Shown: positions 1-11,632, counted from the stretch's first letter. The stretch is 64,000 nucleotides of DNA from Bartonella birtlesii IBS 325 (GCF_000273375.1 NZ_CM001557.1:1684551-1748550); one strand, 5' to 3'. Numbers and translations: made by a program. The notes: generated from the sequence alone by a model not told the origin.

Positions 1-1119
1 AAAAAACTCCTTTTTTACATCTGACAATGATCGCCCTGCAATCAACCCTTCAATCATATCAGCAAGACGACTTGTTGCATAAGGTTGTCCAACTTTTTTT
101 GCAGCAAGTGCTTGTTCTCTCAATAAATATGGCGCACAACAAGCTTCTGTTAAGAGAGAAGCAAGTCTTTGTGCGTCTAAATCTTTTTCTGATATAATTT
201 GAGCACCTCCCACAGCAGCAAGTAATGCTGCATTTTTTGCCTGATCATGATCAAGAGCATAAGGATACGGGACAAGCAAAGCAGGTCGACCAATCACGGC
301 AATTTCACAAACAGATGAAGCACCAGCACGGGATAAAATGAAATGAGCCCTCGCCATGCGCTCAGCCATATCATCAAAAAAAGAGGCAACTTCTGCTTTT
401 ACACCCATCTGATGATAGGTTTTTATTAACTCTCCAGCTTCACCTCGAACTTGCTGCACAATCCGCAAGCGTTTACGGTTCTCATCATCCAACAAAGCAA
501 TCGCTGCTGGAACAATTCGTGAAAAAGCAGAAGCTCCTTGGCTACCACCAAAAACCAAAAAATGAAATGGCTCGTCGCCTATAGAAGGATGATAGGGAAT
601 TTCTGCTGCTTTGAGAACAGCCTCACGCACAGGATTTCCAGTCAAAAATGTTTTATGAGCATAACTATTATCTTGCGATAATAAACCACCTGCTATTGCA
701 CGCACAAAAGCTGCCAACGCTCGATTGGCACGCCCCATAATAGCATTTTGCTCATGAATAAACGTCACGCGCCGCGTTAAAACAGCAACAATAAGAGGAG
801 GAAAGGTAGGATACCCTCCAAACCCACCAACAAGAACAGGACGAAGCCTATAAAAAAGCATCAACGATTGCCCCATTCCTTTTAACAAAGCCCAAAATGT
901 TTTTATAAGAGCAAAAGGATGGCGTCCTGTAAATGTTGCCGATGAAAGTATATGTGTATGCTCTTCATCAAAGTAGCGTACAAAACATTGAGCCCTTTTA
1001 TCCGTTGCCAAATGAACATCATATCCACGCTCCTTTAATTCAACAGCAAGCGCTTCTGCAGGAAAAAGATGCCCACCTGTACCACCAGCCACCAAAACAA
1101 TAACTTTTTTATCAGTCAT
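1..1119 (-). CDS. murG: MurG, lipid II-forming N-acetylglucosaminyltransferase (3' end outside window)
   Basis: Transfers GlcNAc from UDP-GlcNAc to lipid I on the inner face of the cytoplasmic membrane, giving lipid II. The reverse strand opens with ATG at 1119 and reads MTDKKVIVLVAGGTGGH, the glycine-rich N-terminal motif that binds the lipid-linked acceptor. Further on it shows HEQN, a GGSQGA loop and a C-terminal EIAVIGRPALLVPYPYA stretch around the UDP-GlcNAc site. The frame stays open to base 1, so the stop codon is outside the window. The start overlaps the ftsW stop by 8 bases, indicating translational coupling. Last gene of the visible dcw cluster; murC/murB usually follow. Identification is secure. 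Confidence 0.96.
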   Translation of the reverse strand, partial: MTDKKVIVLVAGGTGGHLFPAEALAVELKERGYDVHLATDKRAQCFVRYFDEEHTHILSSATFTGRHPFALIKTFWALLKGMGQSLMLFYRLRPVLVGGFGGYPTFPPLIVAVLTRRVTFIHEQNAIMGRANRALAAFVRAIAGGLLSQDNSYAHKTFLTGNPVREAVLKAAEIPYHPSIGDEPFHFLVFGGSQGASAFSRIVPAAIALLDDENRKRLRIVQQVRGEAGELIKTYHQMGVKAEVASFFDDMAERMARAHFILSRAGASSVCEIAVIGRPALLVPYPYALDHDQAKNAALLAAVGGAQIISEKDLDAQRLASLLTEACCAPYLLREQALAAKKVGQPYATSRLADMIEGLIAGRSLSDVKKEFF

Positions 1120-2266
1120 AGGAAATATCCAAAATAGAAGAAGAAAAAGCTGAAAGGCGGGCTTCTGGCCAGCGACGTGTCAAACTAAGCAAAATTCCCA
1201 TAGAAAATGCAATCGCCACCATAGAAGAACCACCATAAGAAATAAATGGCAATGTCATACCTTTTGGAGGTATCAAATGAAGATTAACAGCCATATTAAT
1301 CGCTGATTGAAAACCTATCATCATCGCTATACCAGTAATGCCAAGACGTATAAATGAATCACGTGTATTTGATGCTATATACAAGGAACGTATAACAATA
1401 AAACCAAAAAGCATCATAATGAAGAGACAGAGGATAATACCATATTCTTCAGCAGCAACAGAAAACACAAAATCCGTATGGCTATCAGGAATGATACGTT
1501 TCACCGTTCCCTCACCCGGTCCTTGCCCAAACCATCCTCCATTCAAAATAGCCTCACGTCCGACGTCTACTTGAAAGGTATCACCTTCACCTGTCAAAAA
1601 GCCATTAATACGTTCTCGTACATGATGAAGGGAAAAATAGGCAAAAACAATTCCTGCAATACCTAGCATGACAAAGAGGAAAATAACAGCAAGGGGCACA
1701 CCAGCAACAAAAAATAGACCACCCCATGTTGCACTTATTAGAATTGTTTGACCAATATCAGGCTGTAGAACAAGGAGCACACAACAAAAAGCATAAAGTA
1801 CAGTAGCAAGTGTGTAGCCAGGAATCCCCCTACGCCGTATCTGTTCTGAAAAAAGCCAAGCGGACATCACTGCAAAAGCTGGTTTCATAAACTCTGAAGC
1901 TTGTATAGAAAAACCAAATAGCGAAATCCATCTCCGTGCTCCCTTTAATTCTGGACCAAAGAATAAGGTCGCTACCATAAGAACAAGCGTTACAATGAGC
2001 AAAAGAGCACATAAACGGCGAATATTACGAAGCGAGAAAAAAGAAATGGTTACCATTGTAAAAAATGCCGGAATACTAAAAATAATATGCCAGCGAACAA
2101 AATAAAAACTATCAGCAATTCCAATCTTTTTTGCAATGGTAGGACTAGCAGCAAAAGACAGCATAATGCCAATCCCCATTAAAATCAAACAAGCAGCAAA
2201 AATAGAACGATCAATTGTCCACCACCAATTCGCAATTGGATCTCTATCTGCACGCGTAGCCATCAT
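1112..2266 (-). CDS. ftsW: FtsW, septal peptidoglycan glycosyltransferase (SEDS family)
   Basis: SEDS-family polytopic membrane protein of the divisome; FtsW polymerises lipid II together with its partner transpeptidase FtsI, also encoded in this cluster. About ten hydrophobic segments run through the protein. The family signature appears near the C-terminus (LPFISYGGSSMVA), and the central loop carries GARRWI and QPDIGQT. An in-frame GTG at 2272 extends the frame by two codons, but ATG at 2266 follows an AAGG-type ribosome site with better spacing, so I start there (about 384 aa). It sits between murD and murG, the normal dcw position. Nothing unusual in length or composition. Confidence 0.95.
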   Translation of the reverse strand: MMATRADRDPIANWWWTIDRSIFAACLILMGIGIMLSFAASPTIAKKIGIADSFYFVRWHIIFSIPAFFTMVTISFFSLRNIRRLCALLLIVTLVLMVATLFFGPELKGARRWISLFGFSIQASEFMKPAFAVMSAWLFSEQIRRRGIPGYTLATVLYAFCCVLLVLQPDIGQTILISATWGGLFFVAGVPLAVIFLFVMLGIAGIVFAYFSLHHVRERINGFLTGEGDTFQVDVGREAILNGGWFGQGPGEGTVKRIIPDSHTDFVFSVAAEEYGIILCLFIMMLFGFIVIRSLYIASNTRDSFIRLGITGIAMMIGFQSAINMAVNLHLIPPKGMTLPFISYGGSSMVAIAFSMGILLSLTRRWPEARLSAFSSSILDISYD

Positions 2267-2395
2267 ATCCACCTTATTTTTTCATAATTCGACGCAGAGT
2301 GATATGGTTCCCCTCTCTTCTAGCAAAACACTTCAAAGACTGAATTACACGAAAAAAGATTCTGGAATATTAACATGAAAAAGCTTTTTTAAAAT

Positions 2396-3796
2396 TCATG
2401 TTTCTTTTAACTGCATAACCAAAGAAACAAATGCTTCTCCACGCTCTTCAAAATTTTTGAATTGATCATAACTTGCACAAGCAGGTGAAAAAAGCACAAC
2501 AACTTCTTTTGCTTGGCAACGCATCGCATCAACAAAAGCTTCATGTACCGCATTTTCCAAAGTTAAGCTCATAGAGAAAGGAAAAGAAGAACCAATAACA
2601 TCCGCAAATTCTTCTGCGGCACTCCCAATTAAGTAAGCTTTATGAATTTTATGAAAAAAAACTCTAAGAGAATCAATCCCACCTTCTTTTGCCTGTCCCC
2701 CAACAATCCAAAAAATATCATGAAAAGCAGAAAGTGCAGGAGCTGTTGCATCTGCATTAGTAGCCTTGCTATCATTGATAAACAAAACTGATCCCATTTT
2801 ATGTACCTGCTGCATACGATGCGCCAACCCTTTATAACTTGCTAAATGCTTGTTCATATATGGACTAGTTATTTTTAAAACCTGCAATGTAGCTAACGCC
2901 ATAAGAGCATTTTGCGCATTGTGACTACCGCGTAATGCAGGCATCGAGGCAAGATCTGCAAGCATTTGACGCCGTCCTTGACGAACAGAAAAAAGCTTCG
3001 CTTCATCCGCGTAGAAACCACTTTCAACAAAATTTTTCTTGGAAACAGCCTCAACAGAATGCCCTTCATCAAGCAATTGTTGATACAAATCCTGACAAAC
3101 CGCATCATCCACTGAAATAACAGCATGAGCAGCACCAAAAACGAGACGCTTTTTAGCTTGCACATAATGCGCAAAATTGCCATGACGATCAATATGATCA
3201 GGTGTTAAATTCAATAAAACTCCGATAGTAGGTTGAAGAGAGGGAGTAAGATCAATTTGAAAAGATGAACATTCAATCACATAAATACGTTTTTTAACAA
3301 ATGGCTTAAGCGTCAATATTGCTGTTCCAATATTTCCGCCCACCTGCACATCATAACCCATTTGCTCTAATAAATAAGCAAGTAAAACTGTCGTTGTTGA
3401 CTTCCCATTCGTGCCGGTAATAGCAATAAAAGGAACGTCCCTATCGCAAAAACCATGATGTTGTAAAAAATGGTTGCGTGCCCGAACAAATAACTCAATA
3501 TCACCGACAATTTCTATATTCGCTTGACGTGCTTTCTCAACAACCCAATGCGGATGAGGATAAGTTAAAGGAACGCCAGGGGCTAAGATCAATGCAACAA
3601 ACTCAGACCAATTCTCTTGACGAAAATCACTTATTGGAATATCTAGCTGGAATGCTTCTTGTACACTGGAAGGCTTATCATCCCAAGCAACTACTTCCGC
3701 ACCACCACGCATCAAGGCTTGCGCAGCAGCTAATCCTGACTGTCCTAATCCAAACAAAGCAACTTTCTGACCTTTATAGCATGTAACAGAAATCAC
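2396..3796 (-). CDS. murD: MurD, UDP-N-acetylmuramoyl-L-alanine:D-glutamate ligase
   Basis: Cytoplasmic Mur ligase that adds D-glutamate to UDP-MurNAc-L-Ala using ATP. The N-terminal Rossmann-like motif [10 protein letters not shown] starts about 10 residues in. The ATP loop GTNGKSTTT lies near residue 127, and the central HxxxH-type region reads [10 protein letters not shown]. An ATG at 3844 in the same frame would overlap mraY by 44 bases and add a hydrophobic, non-family N-terminus. I prefer GTG at 3796, five bases past the mraY stop and preceded by GGTGA, which gives the usual length of about 466 aa. The start is therefore less certain than the gene. Confidence 0.93.
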   Translation of the reverse strand: MISVTCYKGQKVALFGLGQSGLAAAQALMRGGAEVVAWDDKPSSVQEAFQLDIPISDFRQENWSEFVALILAPGVPLTYPHPHWVVEKARQANIEIVGDIELFVRARNHFLQHHGFCDRDVPFIAITGTNGKSTTTVLLAYLLEQMGYDVQVGGNIGTAILTLKPFVKKRIYVIECSSFQIDLTPSLQPTIGVLLNLTPDHIDRHGNFAHYVQAKKRLVFGAAHAVISVDDAVCQDLYQQLLDEGHSVEAVSKKNFVESGFYADEAKLFSVRQGRRQMLADLASMPALRGSHNAQNALMALATLQVLKITSPYMNKHLASYKGLAHRMQQVHKMGSVLFINDSKATNADATAPALSAFHDIFWIVGGQAKEGGIDSLRVFFHKIHKAYLIGSAAEEFADVIGSSFPFSMSLTLENAVHEAFVDAMRCQAKEVVVLFSPACASYDQFKNFEERGEAFVSLVMQLKET

Positions 3797-3800
3797 TCTT

Positions 3801-4871
3801 TCACCGCAATTTAAGTGTTGAAAGACCAATAAGAGCAAGAACAATCGAAATAATCCAAAAGCGTATCACGATTTGGCTTTCAGTCCAGCCTTTTTTCTCG
3901 AAATGATGGTGTATAGGCGCCATCAAAAATACACGTTTTTTTGTTAATTTGAAATAACCAACCTGGATAACAACAGAAAATCCTTCCAGAACAAAAAGCC
4001 CACCAATAAGAGCCAAAACAATTTCATGCTTGGTTGCCACAGCAACAACACCCAAAAGTCCTCCAAGAGCTAACGAACCTGTATCTCCCATAAAAATAGC
4101 TGCCGGTGGTGCATTAAACCATAAAAATCCAAGCCCAGCACCAACAACAGCTCCCAATAAAACAGCTAACTCTCCTGTCCCCGATACATAACGAATTTGT
4201 AGATAATCAGCAAAATTGATATTACCAGATAGATAAGCAATTAAGGCAAAAGACAAAGCCACAACCATCACAGGAACAATAGCAAGACCATCAAGACCAT
4301 CCGTCAAATTAACCGCATTACCCGTTGCCACAATCACAAGAGCAGAAAAAGGAAGAAAAAACCAACTCAGATTGATAAAATACTCTTTCACAAAGGGTAA
4401 AGCTAATCCAGGCGAACCAACTCGTAAGAGTACAAAAGCAGCAGTTGCTGCAACCAAAAACTCTAAACTTAACCGCGCCTTACCAGAAAATCCTTTATGT
4501 GTCTGTTTTGTAACCTTAAGATAGTCATCATAAAAACCAATCGCTCCAAAAGAAAGCATAACAAGCAGTGATACCCAAAAATAAATATTCGATAAATTAC
4601 ACCACAAAAGCGACGATACTACAGTACCGGTTAAAATCATCAATCCACCCATGGTAGGCGTTCCCGCTTTTTTAAAATGTGTCTGAGGACCATCAGCGCG
4701 AATGGGTTGTCCTTTTCCTTGCCGCAATTTGAGGGAGGCAATAATGCTAGGACCAAACAAAAACACAATAAGTCCCGATGTAAGCATCGCTGCTATCGTG
4801 CGAAAAGTAATATAACGAAAAACATTAACTCCTGGAAGCCAATCACTAAACAAAGATAAAAATAGCATCAT
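3801..4871 (-). CDS. mraY: MraY, phospho-N-acetylmuramoyl-pentapeptide transferase
   Basis: Polytopic inner-membrane enzyme that transfers phospho-MurNAc-pentapeptide to undecaprenyl phosphate, forming lipid I, the substrate of MurG. Visible family motifs: [12 protein letters not shown] (first catalytic aspartates), [25 protein letters not shown] and the histidine cluster MAPIHHHFE. The frame extends upstream to a TTG at 4922 inside murF, but ATG at 4871 gives 356 aa, matching the family, and lies after the murF stop. About ten membrane segments. Gene order murF-mraY-murD is standard. Confidence 0.96.
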   Translation of the reverse strand: MMLFLSLFSDWLPGVNVFRYITFRTIAAMLTSGLIVFLFGPSIIASLKLRQGKGQPIRADGPQTHFKKAGTPTMGGLMILTGTVVSSLLWCNLSNIYFWVSLLVMLSFGAIGFYDDYLKVTKQTHKGFSGKARLSLEFLVAATAAFVLLRVGSPGLALPFVKEYFINLSWFFLPFSALVIVATGNAVNLTDGLDGLAIVPVMVVALSFALIAYLSGNINFADYLQIRYVSGTGELAVLLGAVVGAGLGFLWFNAPPAAIFMGDTGSLALGGLLGVVAVATKHEIVLALIGGLFVLEGFSVVIQVGYFKLTKKRVFLMAPIHHHFEKKGWTESQIVIRFWIISIVLALIGLSTLKLR

Positions 4872-4893
4872 GGTATAAAAAAACCTATATAAA

Positions 4894-6315
4894 TTATGGA
4901 GAAACCACCTTAAAATGATCAAGCAATGCCCTCACAATATCTGATGAATAAAGACTATTGGACGACTTAACCATAAGAAGATCACCAGCGGAAATTTCTG
5001 CAAAAACAAGCGGTAAAATTTTTTCAACATTTTCAGCATAATGAACCTTAACATATGCAGACAGATCAGTGGCTAAAAACCTCATTACCTCACCAAACAA
5101 AAAAACGAGATTAGCACCAGAAAGATGCACGGGATTTACTAAATCACGATGAAGCTTTTCACTATAAACGCCTAATTCGAGCATATCACCTAAAATAGCA
5201 ATTCGCCGACCATTCTTTCCTACTGGCCCTGTAGCAAGCAAATTAAGAGCAGCACGCATAGATGCGGGATTAGCATTATAGCTTTCATCAATTAAATGAA
5301 ATTCGCCTCCACTTGGCAAAGCCAATCGGTAACGAACACCCCGCCCCTTTTGAAGAGAAAAATGGCTCAAAGAAAGCACAATAGGCTCCAAATCAACACC
5401 AATGGCATCACAAACAGCAAGAACAGCTAAACTATTTTGTACACTATGTCGTCCAGGAGCACCGATTTTAATTTCCCTATCTTTCCCCAAAATACATACA
5501 ACCATAGACGAAGAATCTGTTAAAAGACGTATATTTTTAACCTGATAATCAGAACTTTCATTCTCACCAAAGCTTAAGATTTTTTTCACACCACATTGCT
5601 TTGCCTTTTGGACTAAATAAGAGAAAAAATCATTATCAGCATTTAAAAGGGCTACACCTTCATCATCTAATCCTTCAAAAATTTCAGCTTTTGCATCCGC
5701 TATTTCTTCAAGATTTTTAAAGAACCCCATATGTGCCGCAGAAATATGTGTAATGAGAACAACATGTGGATGAACCAACTTAACCAGAGGGCGAATTTCA
5801 TCTTTATGATTCATACCAATTTCAAAGATGCCATAATCACTCTCTGCAGGCATTCGTGCCAAAGTAAGCGGCACACCCCAGTGATTATTTAAAGAAGCAA
5901 TATTAGCATGAACTTTTCCAATAGTTGCAAGTACTTGTTTGAGAGCTTCTTTGGTCGTTGTTTTTCCCACGGAACCTGTTATTGCGATAATCTTAGCTTT
6001 TGAACGCTTACGCGCGGCTTTTGCAAGTTTTTCTAAAGCTTGTAAAGCATCAGGAACAACAATCAATGGAGCGGATATTTTTTCCATTTCAGCCAAACGA
6101 TCTTCCGCAACGATAAGAACACCTGCACCTCGTTCATAAGCTTGCTGAGCAAAATCATGGCCATCAAGATGATACCCCTTAATACAGAAAAAAATATCAC
6201 CTGCTTCTAAAGTACGACTATCAATAGAAACCCCAGAAAAATTTTCTGGTATACACCCTACGACAAAGCCATTTACTGCGGCAACAAGTGTTTGTTTATC
6301 CCACAAAGCTGTCAT
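4894..6315 (-). CDS. murF: MurF, UDP-MurNAc-tripeptide:D-Ala-D-Ala ligase
   Basis: Cytoplasmic ATP-dependent ligase that completes the UDP-MurNAc-pentapeptide. The Mur-ligase ATP loop reads [12 protein letters not shown]; the middle domain carries [13 protein letters not shown] and [11 protein letters not shown], typical of MurF. The C-terminal domain includes [11 protein letters not shown] and [13 protein letters not shown] at 6315 overlaps the murE stop by four bases (ATGA), so the two genes are translationally coupled. 473 aa, normal size. Confidence 0.96.
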   Translation of the reverse strand: MTALWDKQTLVAAVNGFVVGCIPENFSGVSIDSRTLEAGDIFFCIKGYHLDGHDFAQQAYERGAGVLIVAEDRLAEMEKISAPLIVVPDALQALEKLAKAARKRSKAKIIAITGSVGKTTTKEALKQVLATIGKVHANIASLNNHWGVPLTLARMPAESDYGIFEIGMNHKDEIRPLVKLVHPHVVLITHISAAHMGFFKNLEEIADAKAEIFEGLDDEGVALLNADNDFFSYLVQKAKQCGVKKILSFGENESSDYQVKNIRLLTDSSSMVVCILGKDREIKIGAPGRHSVQNSLAVLAVCDAIGVDLEPIVLSLSHFSLQKGRGVRYRLALPSGGEFHLIDESYNANPASMRAALNLLATGPVGKNGRRIAILGDMLELGVYSEKLHRDLVNPVHLSGANLVFLFGEVMRFLATDLSAYVKVHYAENVEKILPLVFAEISAGDLLMVKSSNSLYSSDIVRALLDHFKVVSP

Positions 6316-7763
6316 CTATTACGTTCCTGCAACGCATCAATTACTTTCAAGCGATCTGAAAAAGGATATGTTTTTTCCCCTATAATTTGACCATCCTCAT
6401 GACCTTTTCCAGCAATAATAAGTGTATCCCCAGCTTTTAAAAGCCCCACTGCATGAGAAATAGCTTCACCGCGATCTGCTATTTCTATCGCGCTTGGTAT
6501 TGCTTGTAAAATATCTTCGCGGATTTTTTCTGGCATTTCGGTGCGAGGATTATCATCCGTTACAATAACAATATCAGCCTTATTTTCTGCAATTTTTCCC
6601 ATCAAAGGCCTTTTGCCTTGATCTCGATCACCTCCGCAACCAAAAACAAGGATTAAACGTCCTTGCGTAAAGGGACGAACAGAAAGTAAGACCTGCTCTA
6701 AAGCTTCTGGTTTATGCGCATAGTCTATATAAACAGGAGCATTACTTTCTGTTTTTCCAACCAATTCCAACCGCCCAGGTGCTCCCTGCAAAGTTTCAAG
6801 CGAATGAAAAACCTTATCAGGAGAGACTCCTGTCACAATTGCTAATCCCGCTGCTATAAGCGCATTGGTCACTTGAAAATCTCCAGCTAGTGGCAAATCA
6901 AATGTATAAATATTGTTTTCAAGACGACATTCAACACACTGTTTCGAACGTTGGTGTTCAATACGATTAATGGTAATAAATTGGCCCTTGCGCCCAATTG
7001 TTAAAACACGACGGCGCGCTTTCATAACAATATCAATAACCTTTTGCGAATAAATATCATCGGCAAAAATAAGAGCAGGCGCATCTTGAGGTAAAAGCGT
7101 ATCAAACAACCTCATTTTAGCACGCAAATAGTCCTCTACGCACGTGTGATAGTCCATATGATCACGCCCTAAATTGGTAAAAGCACCAGCAGTTAAACGT
7201 ACCCCGTCAAGTCGGCTTTGATCAAGTCCATGCGAAGATGCTTCAAGGGCTGCATGTGTAACTCCTTCATGAGCAATTTCAGAAAGTAAACGTTGCAAGA
7301 TTACCGGATCAGGTGTTGTAAGAGAACCATAATCATTCCGGTTAGGAGAAACAACACCCACCGTCCCTATACTAGCAGCACATAAACCAACATGATTCCA
7401 AATTTGCCGGACAAAAGAGACAACGGATGTTTTACCACTTGTCCCTGTCACAGCCACAACCGTTTCAGGTTGAGAACCGTAAAAACGTGCAGCTGCTCTC
7501 GCTAAACTATGACGGACATCACAAACACGTAAAACGGGAACAGGTAAATCTTCAAAAACAACATTATGATCTGTAACAATTGCTTGTGCACCACGCTTTA
7601 GTGCATCATTTATATAGTGTCTGCCATCACCTTGATTTCCTCGAACAGCGACAAAAACATAGCCCGGAAAAACTTGCCGAGAATCTGCACTTATTCCTGT
7701 TATTTCCATTGAAGAAAGGTTCTCATCTTCAATACATTCTGTAAAAACTTTTCCAAACAACAT
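6312..7763 (-). CDS. murE: MurE, UDP-MurNAc-L-Ala-D-Glu:meso-diaminopimelate ligase
   Basis: Adds meso-diaminopimelate to UDP-MurNAc-dipeptide. The ATP loop [11 protein letters not shown] is near residue 105. The C-terminal DDNPRTE motif is the hallmark of DAP-specific MurE (lysine-type enzymes differ there), so the peptidoglycan is expected to be the DAP type. IAGKGHE near the end is also conserved. Start ATG at 7763 follows AAGGTG. The protein is 483 aa. A gap of about 23 bases separates it from the upstream ftsI, so the two are likely cotranscribed. Confidence 0.96.
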   Translation of the reverse strand: MLFGKVFTECIEDENLSSMEITGISADSRQVFPGYVFVAVRGNQGDGRHYINDALKRGAQAIVTDHNVVFEDLPVPVLRVCDVRHSLARAAARFYGSQPETVVAVTGTSGKTSVVSFVRQIWNHVGLCAASIGTVGVVSPNRNDYGSLTTPDPVILQRLLSEIAHEGVTHAALEASSHGLDQSRLDGVRLTAGAFTNLGRDHMDYHTCVEDYLRAKMRLFDTLLPQDAPALIFADDIYSQKVIDIVMKARRRVLTIGRKGQFITINRIEHQRSKQCVECRLENNIYTFDLPLAGDFQVTNALIAAGLAIVTGVSPDKVFHSLETLQGAPGRLELVGKTESNAPVYIDYAHKPEALEQVLLSVRPFTQGRLILVFGCGGDRDQGKRPLMGKIAENKADIVIVTDDNPRTEMPEKIREDILQAIPSAIEIADRGEAISHAVGLLKAGDTLIIAGKGHEDGQIIGEKTYPFSDRLKVIDALQERNR

Positions 7764-7786
7764 GATAGCGCACCTTTATATTAATT

Positions 7787-9529
7787 TTACCGTTGTTTAA
7801 CGAAACTCGAACTGTTCTTTGTGCTCAAAATAGGCTCATACTCTTTTTCAAAATCTGGTTTTATTCCCAAAAAACTAGCTGAACGGCGAATAATGTTAGC
7901 AAGCATCGGCCCTGCATTCATTGCTGCTGTTGCTGAACGCTGTCCATCTTCAGGCTGGGGTTCATCAATAATTGTTAAAACAACATAGGAAGGATTCTCA
8001 ATAGGAAAAGCAGCAAGAAAACTATTGAAATTTTTTGTTTTAGAATATTTTCCATTTTCAACTTTTTCGGCTGTTCCTGTCTTACCACCAACGCGATAAC
8101 CTTCTACTTTTGCATTACGTCCCGAACCAATATCACTATTTAATTTATAAAGATAACGCATATTGTGACTCGTTTTAGTCTGCAAAACTTTTTTTGCCTG
8201 TTGCAAAGCCTGTTCTTTTGTGCGTTTTAAAAAGGTAGGAGCAATTAACCACCCATCATTCATTAAAGCAGCAGCGCCCACTGCTGTTTGCAAAGGTGTT
8301 GTTGCCATACCATGGCCAAAAGAAATCGTCATAGAATGAATATCCTTCCAATGATGTGGCACAACAGGATGAGCAACTTCTGGCAATTCTATAGTCAATC
8401 GATCAAGTAAACCAAATCGTTTCAAAAAATCACGATGTCCATTAACTCCTACCGCCAAAGCCTCCTTAGCAGAACCAATATTGGAGGAATAAATAAAAAC
8501 CTCCTGCAATGTTAAAGGACGATTTTTCCCATGAAAATCACGAATAAAATAATTTTTACTTGCCTGAATAGGCTGTGAAGCGTCAATGACGCTATTTAAA
8601 TGAAAAAAACCTGAATCAAGTGCCATTGCAGTTGTAAAACTTTTAATAATAGATCCCATTTCAAAAGTTCCAGCAGTCATTCGATTAAAGCGATCGCTTT
8701 TCAAAGCATCAACAGGATTTCCAGGGTCAAAATCTGGTAATGATGCCAAAGCCAATATTTCCCCTGTGTGAATATTTAAAATAACTGCTCCCGCAGCAAT
8801 CGCTTTATAACGCTTCATTGCCTTAACAAGTTCATCATGCACAATAGTTTGAATACGCACATCGATTGAAAGCTGCACTGGATTTAACGATTCTTCTGTT
8901 GCAAGACCAGCAGCACGCAAAGCACTCAAACCAGCATCATCAATATATTTTTCTATGCCAGCTATGCCCTGATTATCAACATTCACTATGCCAAGAATAT
9001 GTGAAACCACAGATCCACTTGGATAAAAACGACGAATTTCCGTACGAAAACCAATCCCTGGAATACCAAGAGCCATAATTTGCGTCTTTTGCTTTGGCGT
9101 TAATCCACGCTGAATCCAAGAAAAGCTAGATTTTTTTTTAAGACGTTTATAAGCCTCTTGCCAATTGAGAAGAGGCAAAACCGTTGAGAGCAATTCAATA
9201 GTTTCGTCTACATCAATAATGCGTCGCGGTTCAGCAAAAAGCGAATAAGTTTTAATATCCGTTGCCAATAAACGGTTATTACGATCAACAATATCAGGTC
9301 GAGCAGTCAATTGAGGCACACTTGGCCCTTTCGCTTCTTCAATCTGTCCACCTTCAAGTCCATAAGAAATAAGGCATGCCCCCATAACACCATATAAAGC
9401 AAGGAAACAAAACAAAGAAAAGAGCAAACGTAAACGACCAGAAAAGGAGCGACGAACGGGAAAATTATGAATATCGAACTTATTATTTAAGCACTTTTTC
9501 TTTTGCGAAAATAGAAAATATGATTTCAT
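7787..9529 (-). CDS. ftsI: FtsI (PBP3), septal peptidoglycan transpeptidase
   Basis: Class B penicillin-binding protein that cross-links septal peptidoglycan in the periplasm, partnered with FtsW. A cytoplasmic N-terminal segment is followed by one membrane anchor (LRLLFSLFCFLALYGVMGA, about residues 33-51), a dimerisation domain, then the penicillin-binding domain. All three active-site motifs are visible: the SxxK motif as SIIK, SSN in YSSNIG, and KTGTAEK. 580 aa. Its ATG shares one base with the ftsL stop (TAATG), a coupling arrangement common in this cluster. Confidence 0.95.
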   Translation of the reverse strand: MKSYFLFSQKKKCLNNKFDIHNFPVRRSFSGRLRLLFSLFCFLALYGVMGACLISYGLEGGQIEEAKGPSVPQLTARPDIVDRNNRLLATDIKTYSLFAEPRRIIDVDETIELLSTVLPLLNWQEAYKRLKKKSSFSWIQRGLTPKQKTQIMALGIPGIGFRTEIRRFYPSGSVVSHILGIVNVDNQGIAGIEKYIDDAGLSALRAAGLATEESLNPVQLSIDVRIQTIVHDELVKAMKRYKAIAAGAVILNIHTGEILALASLPDFDPGNPVDALKSDRFNRMTAGTFEMGSIIKSFTTAMALDSGFFHLNSVIDASQPIQASKNYFIRDFHGKNRPLTLQEVFIYSSNIGSAKEALAVGVNGHRDFLKRFGLLDRLTIELPEVAHPVVPHHWKDIHSMTISFGHGMATTPLQTAVGAAALMNDGWLIAPTFLKRTKEQALQQAKKVLQTKTSHNMRYLYKLNSDIGSGRNAKVEGYRVGGKTGTAEKVENGKYSKTKNFNSFLAAFPIENPSYVVLTIIDEPQPEDGQRSATAAMNAGPMLANIIRRSASFLGIKPDFEKEYEPILSTKNSSSFVKQR

Positions 9530-9933
9530 TACCGCACGCCTTTTTGCATAACGCGTTTTACCTGAAAAGCACGGCTATTTGCCAAAATATCCTTACCATC
9601 TTCCAAGATATTTTGTTTAATCACCTCTTCAATGGGATCATATACACGCACTGGAATATCTTTAAATTCCACAACTTGATGAGGCTGTATAATCTCTAAA
9701 CCGAGCTCTTTTTGATAACGTTTTGCAAGTTTTTGCATGCGTGAGGGCTCTATCATCACAGCCCATTCAGCATGAAGTAAACTCACTGTATTTTTTGCTG
9801 CAGCAATTTCATGTTCAAGACGACGGATTTCGCTCATTCGTTTTTGAACATCATATTTTACCTTATAAGTAAGGCCTGCCATACAAATCATAATCATCAC
9901 TAAAATCATATCAAATGTACGAAAAACTGTCAT
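9529..9933 (-). CDS. ftsL: FtsL-like cell division protein
   Basis: Small bitopic divisome protein. After a short start it has one transmembrane helix ([17 protein letters not shown], about residues 9-25), then a charged heptad-like coiled coil (roughly 28-65: [19 protein letters not shown]) and a short periplasmic tail. 134 aa. FtsL sequences are poorly conserved, so the call rests mainly on topology and position between rsmH and ftsI. It overlaps rsmH by four bases (ATGA) and ftsI by one. Confidence 0.85.
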   Translation of the reverse strand: MTVFRTFDMILVMIMICMAGLTYKVKYDVQKRMSEIRRLEHEIAAAKNTVSLLHAEWAVMIEPSRMQKLAKRYQKELGLEIIQPHQVVEFKDIPVRVYDPIEEVIKQNILEDGKDILANSRAFQVKRVMQKGVR

Positions 9934-10928
9934 TTTTTATTGCCTTCAAAACGAGCAATTTCTGCTAAACTAAATAATTTCATATCTGCAGCAAGACTCT
10001 CAGCCTCGGTACGTATCCCAATACGCAACTTTGCAGAACGTGAACGAGGATTTTGTTGGATTTCTTCTTGATTTGCAGTGATCACACCTTTAAACAAAGG
10101 AAAAAATGTTGCCGGAATTGTCTCTATCTCAGGTAGATAGCGTGATTTTACATGCTTTCCTGAACGCGCAGAAAAAAATCTTTTGACCATACGATCTTCA
10201 AGAGAATGAAAACTCACAACCGCCAAACGGCCTCCTGGTTTCAAAACCTGTTCAGCAGCAAATAAGCCACGTGCAAGTTCACTAATTTCATCATTCACAT
10301 AAATACGAAGAGCTTGAAATACACGCGTTGCAGGATGAATACGCTCTCCACTTTTACGCCCCACCAACACCTCAATGGCATGAGCAAGATCACCTGTACG
10401 CAAAAAAGGCTGAATAGAGCGGCGTTTTTCAATCATTCGTGCAATTCGACTCGCATAGCGTTCTTCTCCTAAGATTTTAAAGATTCTTGCTAACTCATTA
10501 CTTTTTAAATGATTTAAAACATCACTAGCAGTAAAACCGGCCTGAGCCATTCGCATATCTAAGGGACCATCTTTTTGAAAAGAAAATCCCCTCTCAGATT
10601 CATCAAGCTGCATTGAAGAGACACCAATATCCAAAATAACGGCATCTACTTTCTCTTCAACAACACATTTCAATTTTGAAAACTCCATCTGCACCAAACG
10701 AAGTCGTGGAAAAAATTCATCAACAAGCGGCTGTCCTACAGAAATAGCATAAGGATCACGATCAAGAGCAATAACCTCTGCACCTGCATTTAACAAAGCA
10801 CGTGTATAACCACCAGCACCAAAGGTGCCATCAATCACTTTTGCCCCTACCAATGGCGCAAGTCCAGCTAAAACTGGCTGTAACAACACTGGAATATGGC
10901 GTTCAGCTCTGTGACCTTGTTTTATCAA
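9930..10928 (-). CDS. rsmH: RsmH (MraW), 16S rRNA m4C1402 methyltransferase
   Basis: SAM-dependent N4-methylation of C1402 in 16S rRNA. N-terminal [10 protein letters not shown] leads into SAM motif [17 protein letters not shown] (about residues 34-49). [16 protein letters not shown] and [16 protein letters not shown] are family signatures. No ATG is available at the 5' end: the best start is TTG at 10928, preceded by a CGGA motif about 6 bases upstream, giving 332 aa. First gene of the visible dcw cluster; mraZ, which normally precedes it, is not present in the next 230 bases. Confidence 0.94.
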   Translation of the reverse strand: MIKQGHRAERHIPVLLQPVLAGLAPLVGAKVIDGTFGAGGYTRALLNAGAEVIALDRDPYAISVGQPLVDEFFPRLRLVQMEFSKLKCVVEEKVDAVILDIGVSSMQLDESERGFSFQKDGPLDMRMAQAGFTASDVLNHLKSNELARIFKILGEERYASRIARMIEKRRSIQPFLRTGDLAHAIEVLVGRKSGERIHPATRVFQALRIYVNDEISELARGLFAAEQVLKPGGRLAVVSFHSLEDRMVKRFFSARSGKHVKSRYLPEIETIPATFFPLFKGVITANQEEIQQNPRSRSAKLRIGIRTEAESLAADMKLFSLAEIARFEGNKK

Positions 10929-11157
10929 AATAATCCGTCTTGATTTACATTTTTAAAAATCAACAGCTCTCTGATAGTAACTTACATGAGACATAACCAA
11001 AACTTTACCTTTTACATTTCACAATGTAAAAAAATAAAGCCAAAGTTAATCTAGCGCATATCCTAACGCATTATAATTAAAGAAATGTTATGCTTTTTAA
11101 AAAAGCTCTGCATAATTAATAATATATAATACCAATAATGTAGGCAGCAATAAAAGA

Positions 11158-11548
11158 TCAGTCGGCCTATAAGCCGGGTTCTGTATAATAAAGCTTACAC
11201 TTTATATGGCAACCATTCATCTAGGACGGCTGTTACCATCCGCCTCATGCAACCCACCCGAATGACTCGCTCGGAAATCAGCTGCAAATTATACAATCTG
11301 CACGTCATTTCTATTTGGTCTTGCTCCCGGTGGGGTTTACCTTGCCGCATTCATTACTGAATGCGCGGTGGGCTCTTACCCCACCTTTTCACCCTTACCT
11401 ATAAAAATAGGCGGTTTACTTTCTGTGGCACTTTCCCTAGGGTCGCCCCCGCCGGGTGTTACCCGGCACCGTTTTTCCGTGGAGCCCGGACTTTCCTCAC
11501 TTGCCGCATTTCAACATGAGACAAGCGCGGCTGCCCAGCCGACTGACA
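11158..11548 (-). ncRNA. rnpB: RNase P RNA, bacterial class A
   Basis: The catalytic RNA that trims the 5' leaders of tRNA precursors. On the minus strand the conserved P4/CR-I region reads GAGGAAAGTCCGGGCTCC around 11480-11500. It is followed by a GGTGCCGGGTAACACCCGGC hairpin, the GGGGCGACCCTAGGGAAAGTG block, AAGGTAAACCCCACCGGGAGC and the 3' end ACCCGGCTTATAGGCCGACT. This G+C-rich block stands out from the A+T-rich surroundings. Both ends are approximate, placed from the pairing of GTCGGCTGGGCAG with the 3' terminus. A T-rich run follows the 3' end. Confidence 0.95.
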
Positions 11549-11632
11549 CACTATTTATAAAACATTTTTCATCAAGTGAAAATAGTATCATCTAGAAATT
11601 TTATAGCAAATACATTACTCTTAAGGCTGTTT

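Noticed and set aside
11158..11548. 75-codon plus-strand frame (11368-11595) inside this block
   Set aside because: It lies within the RNase P RNA gene, whose conserved structure explains the base composition.
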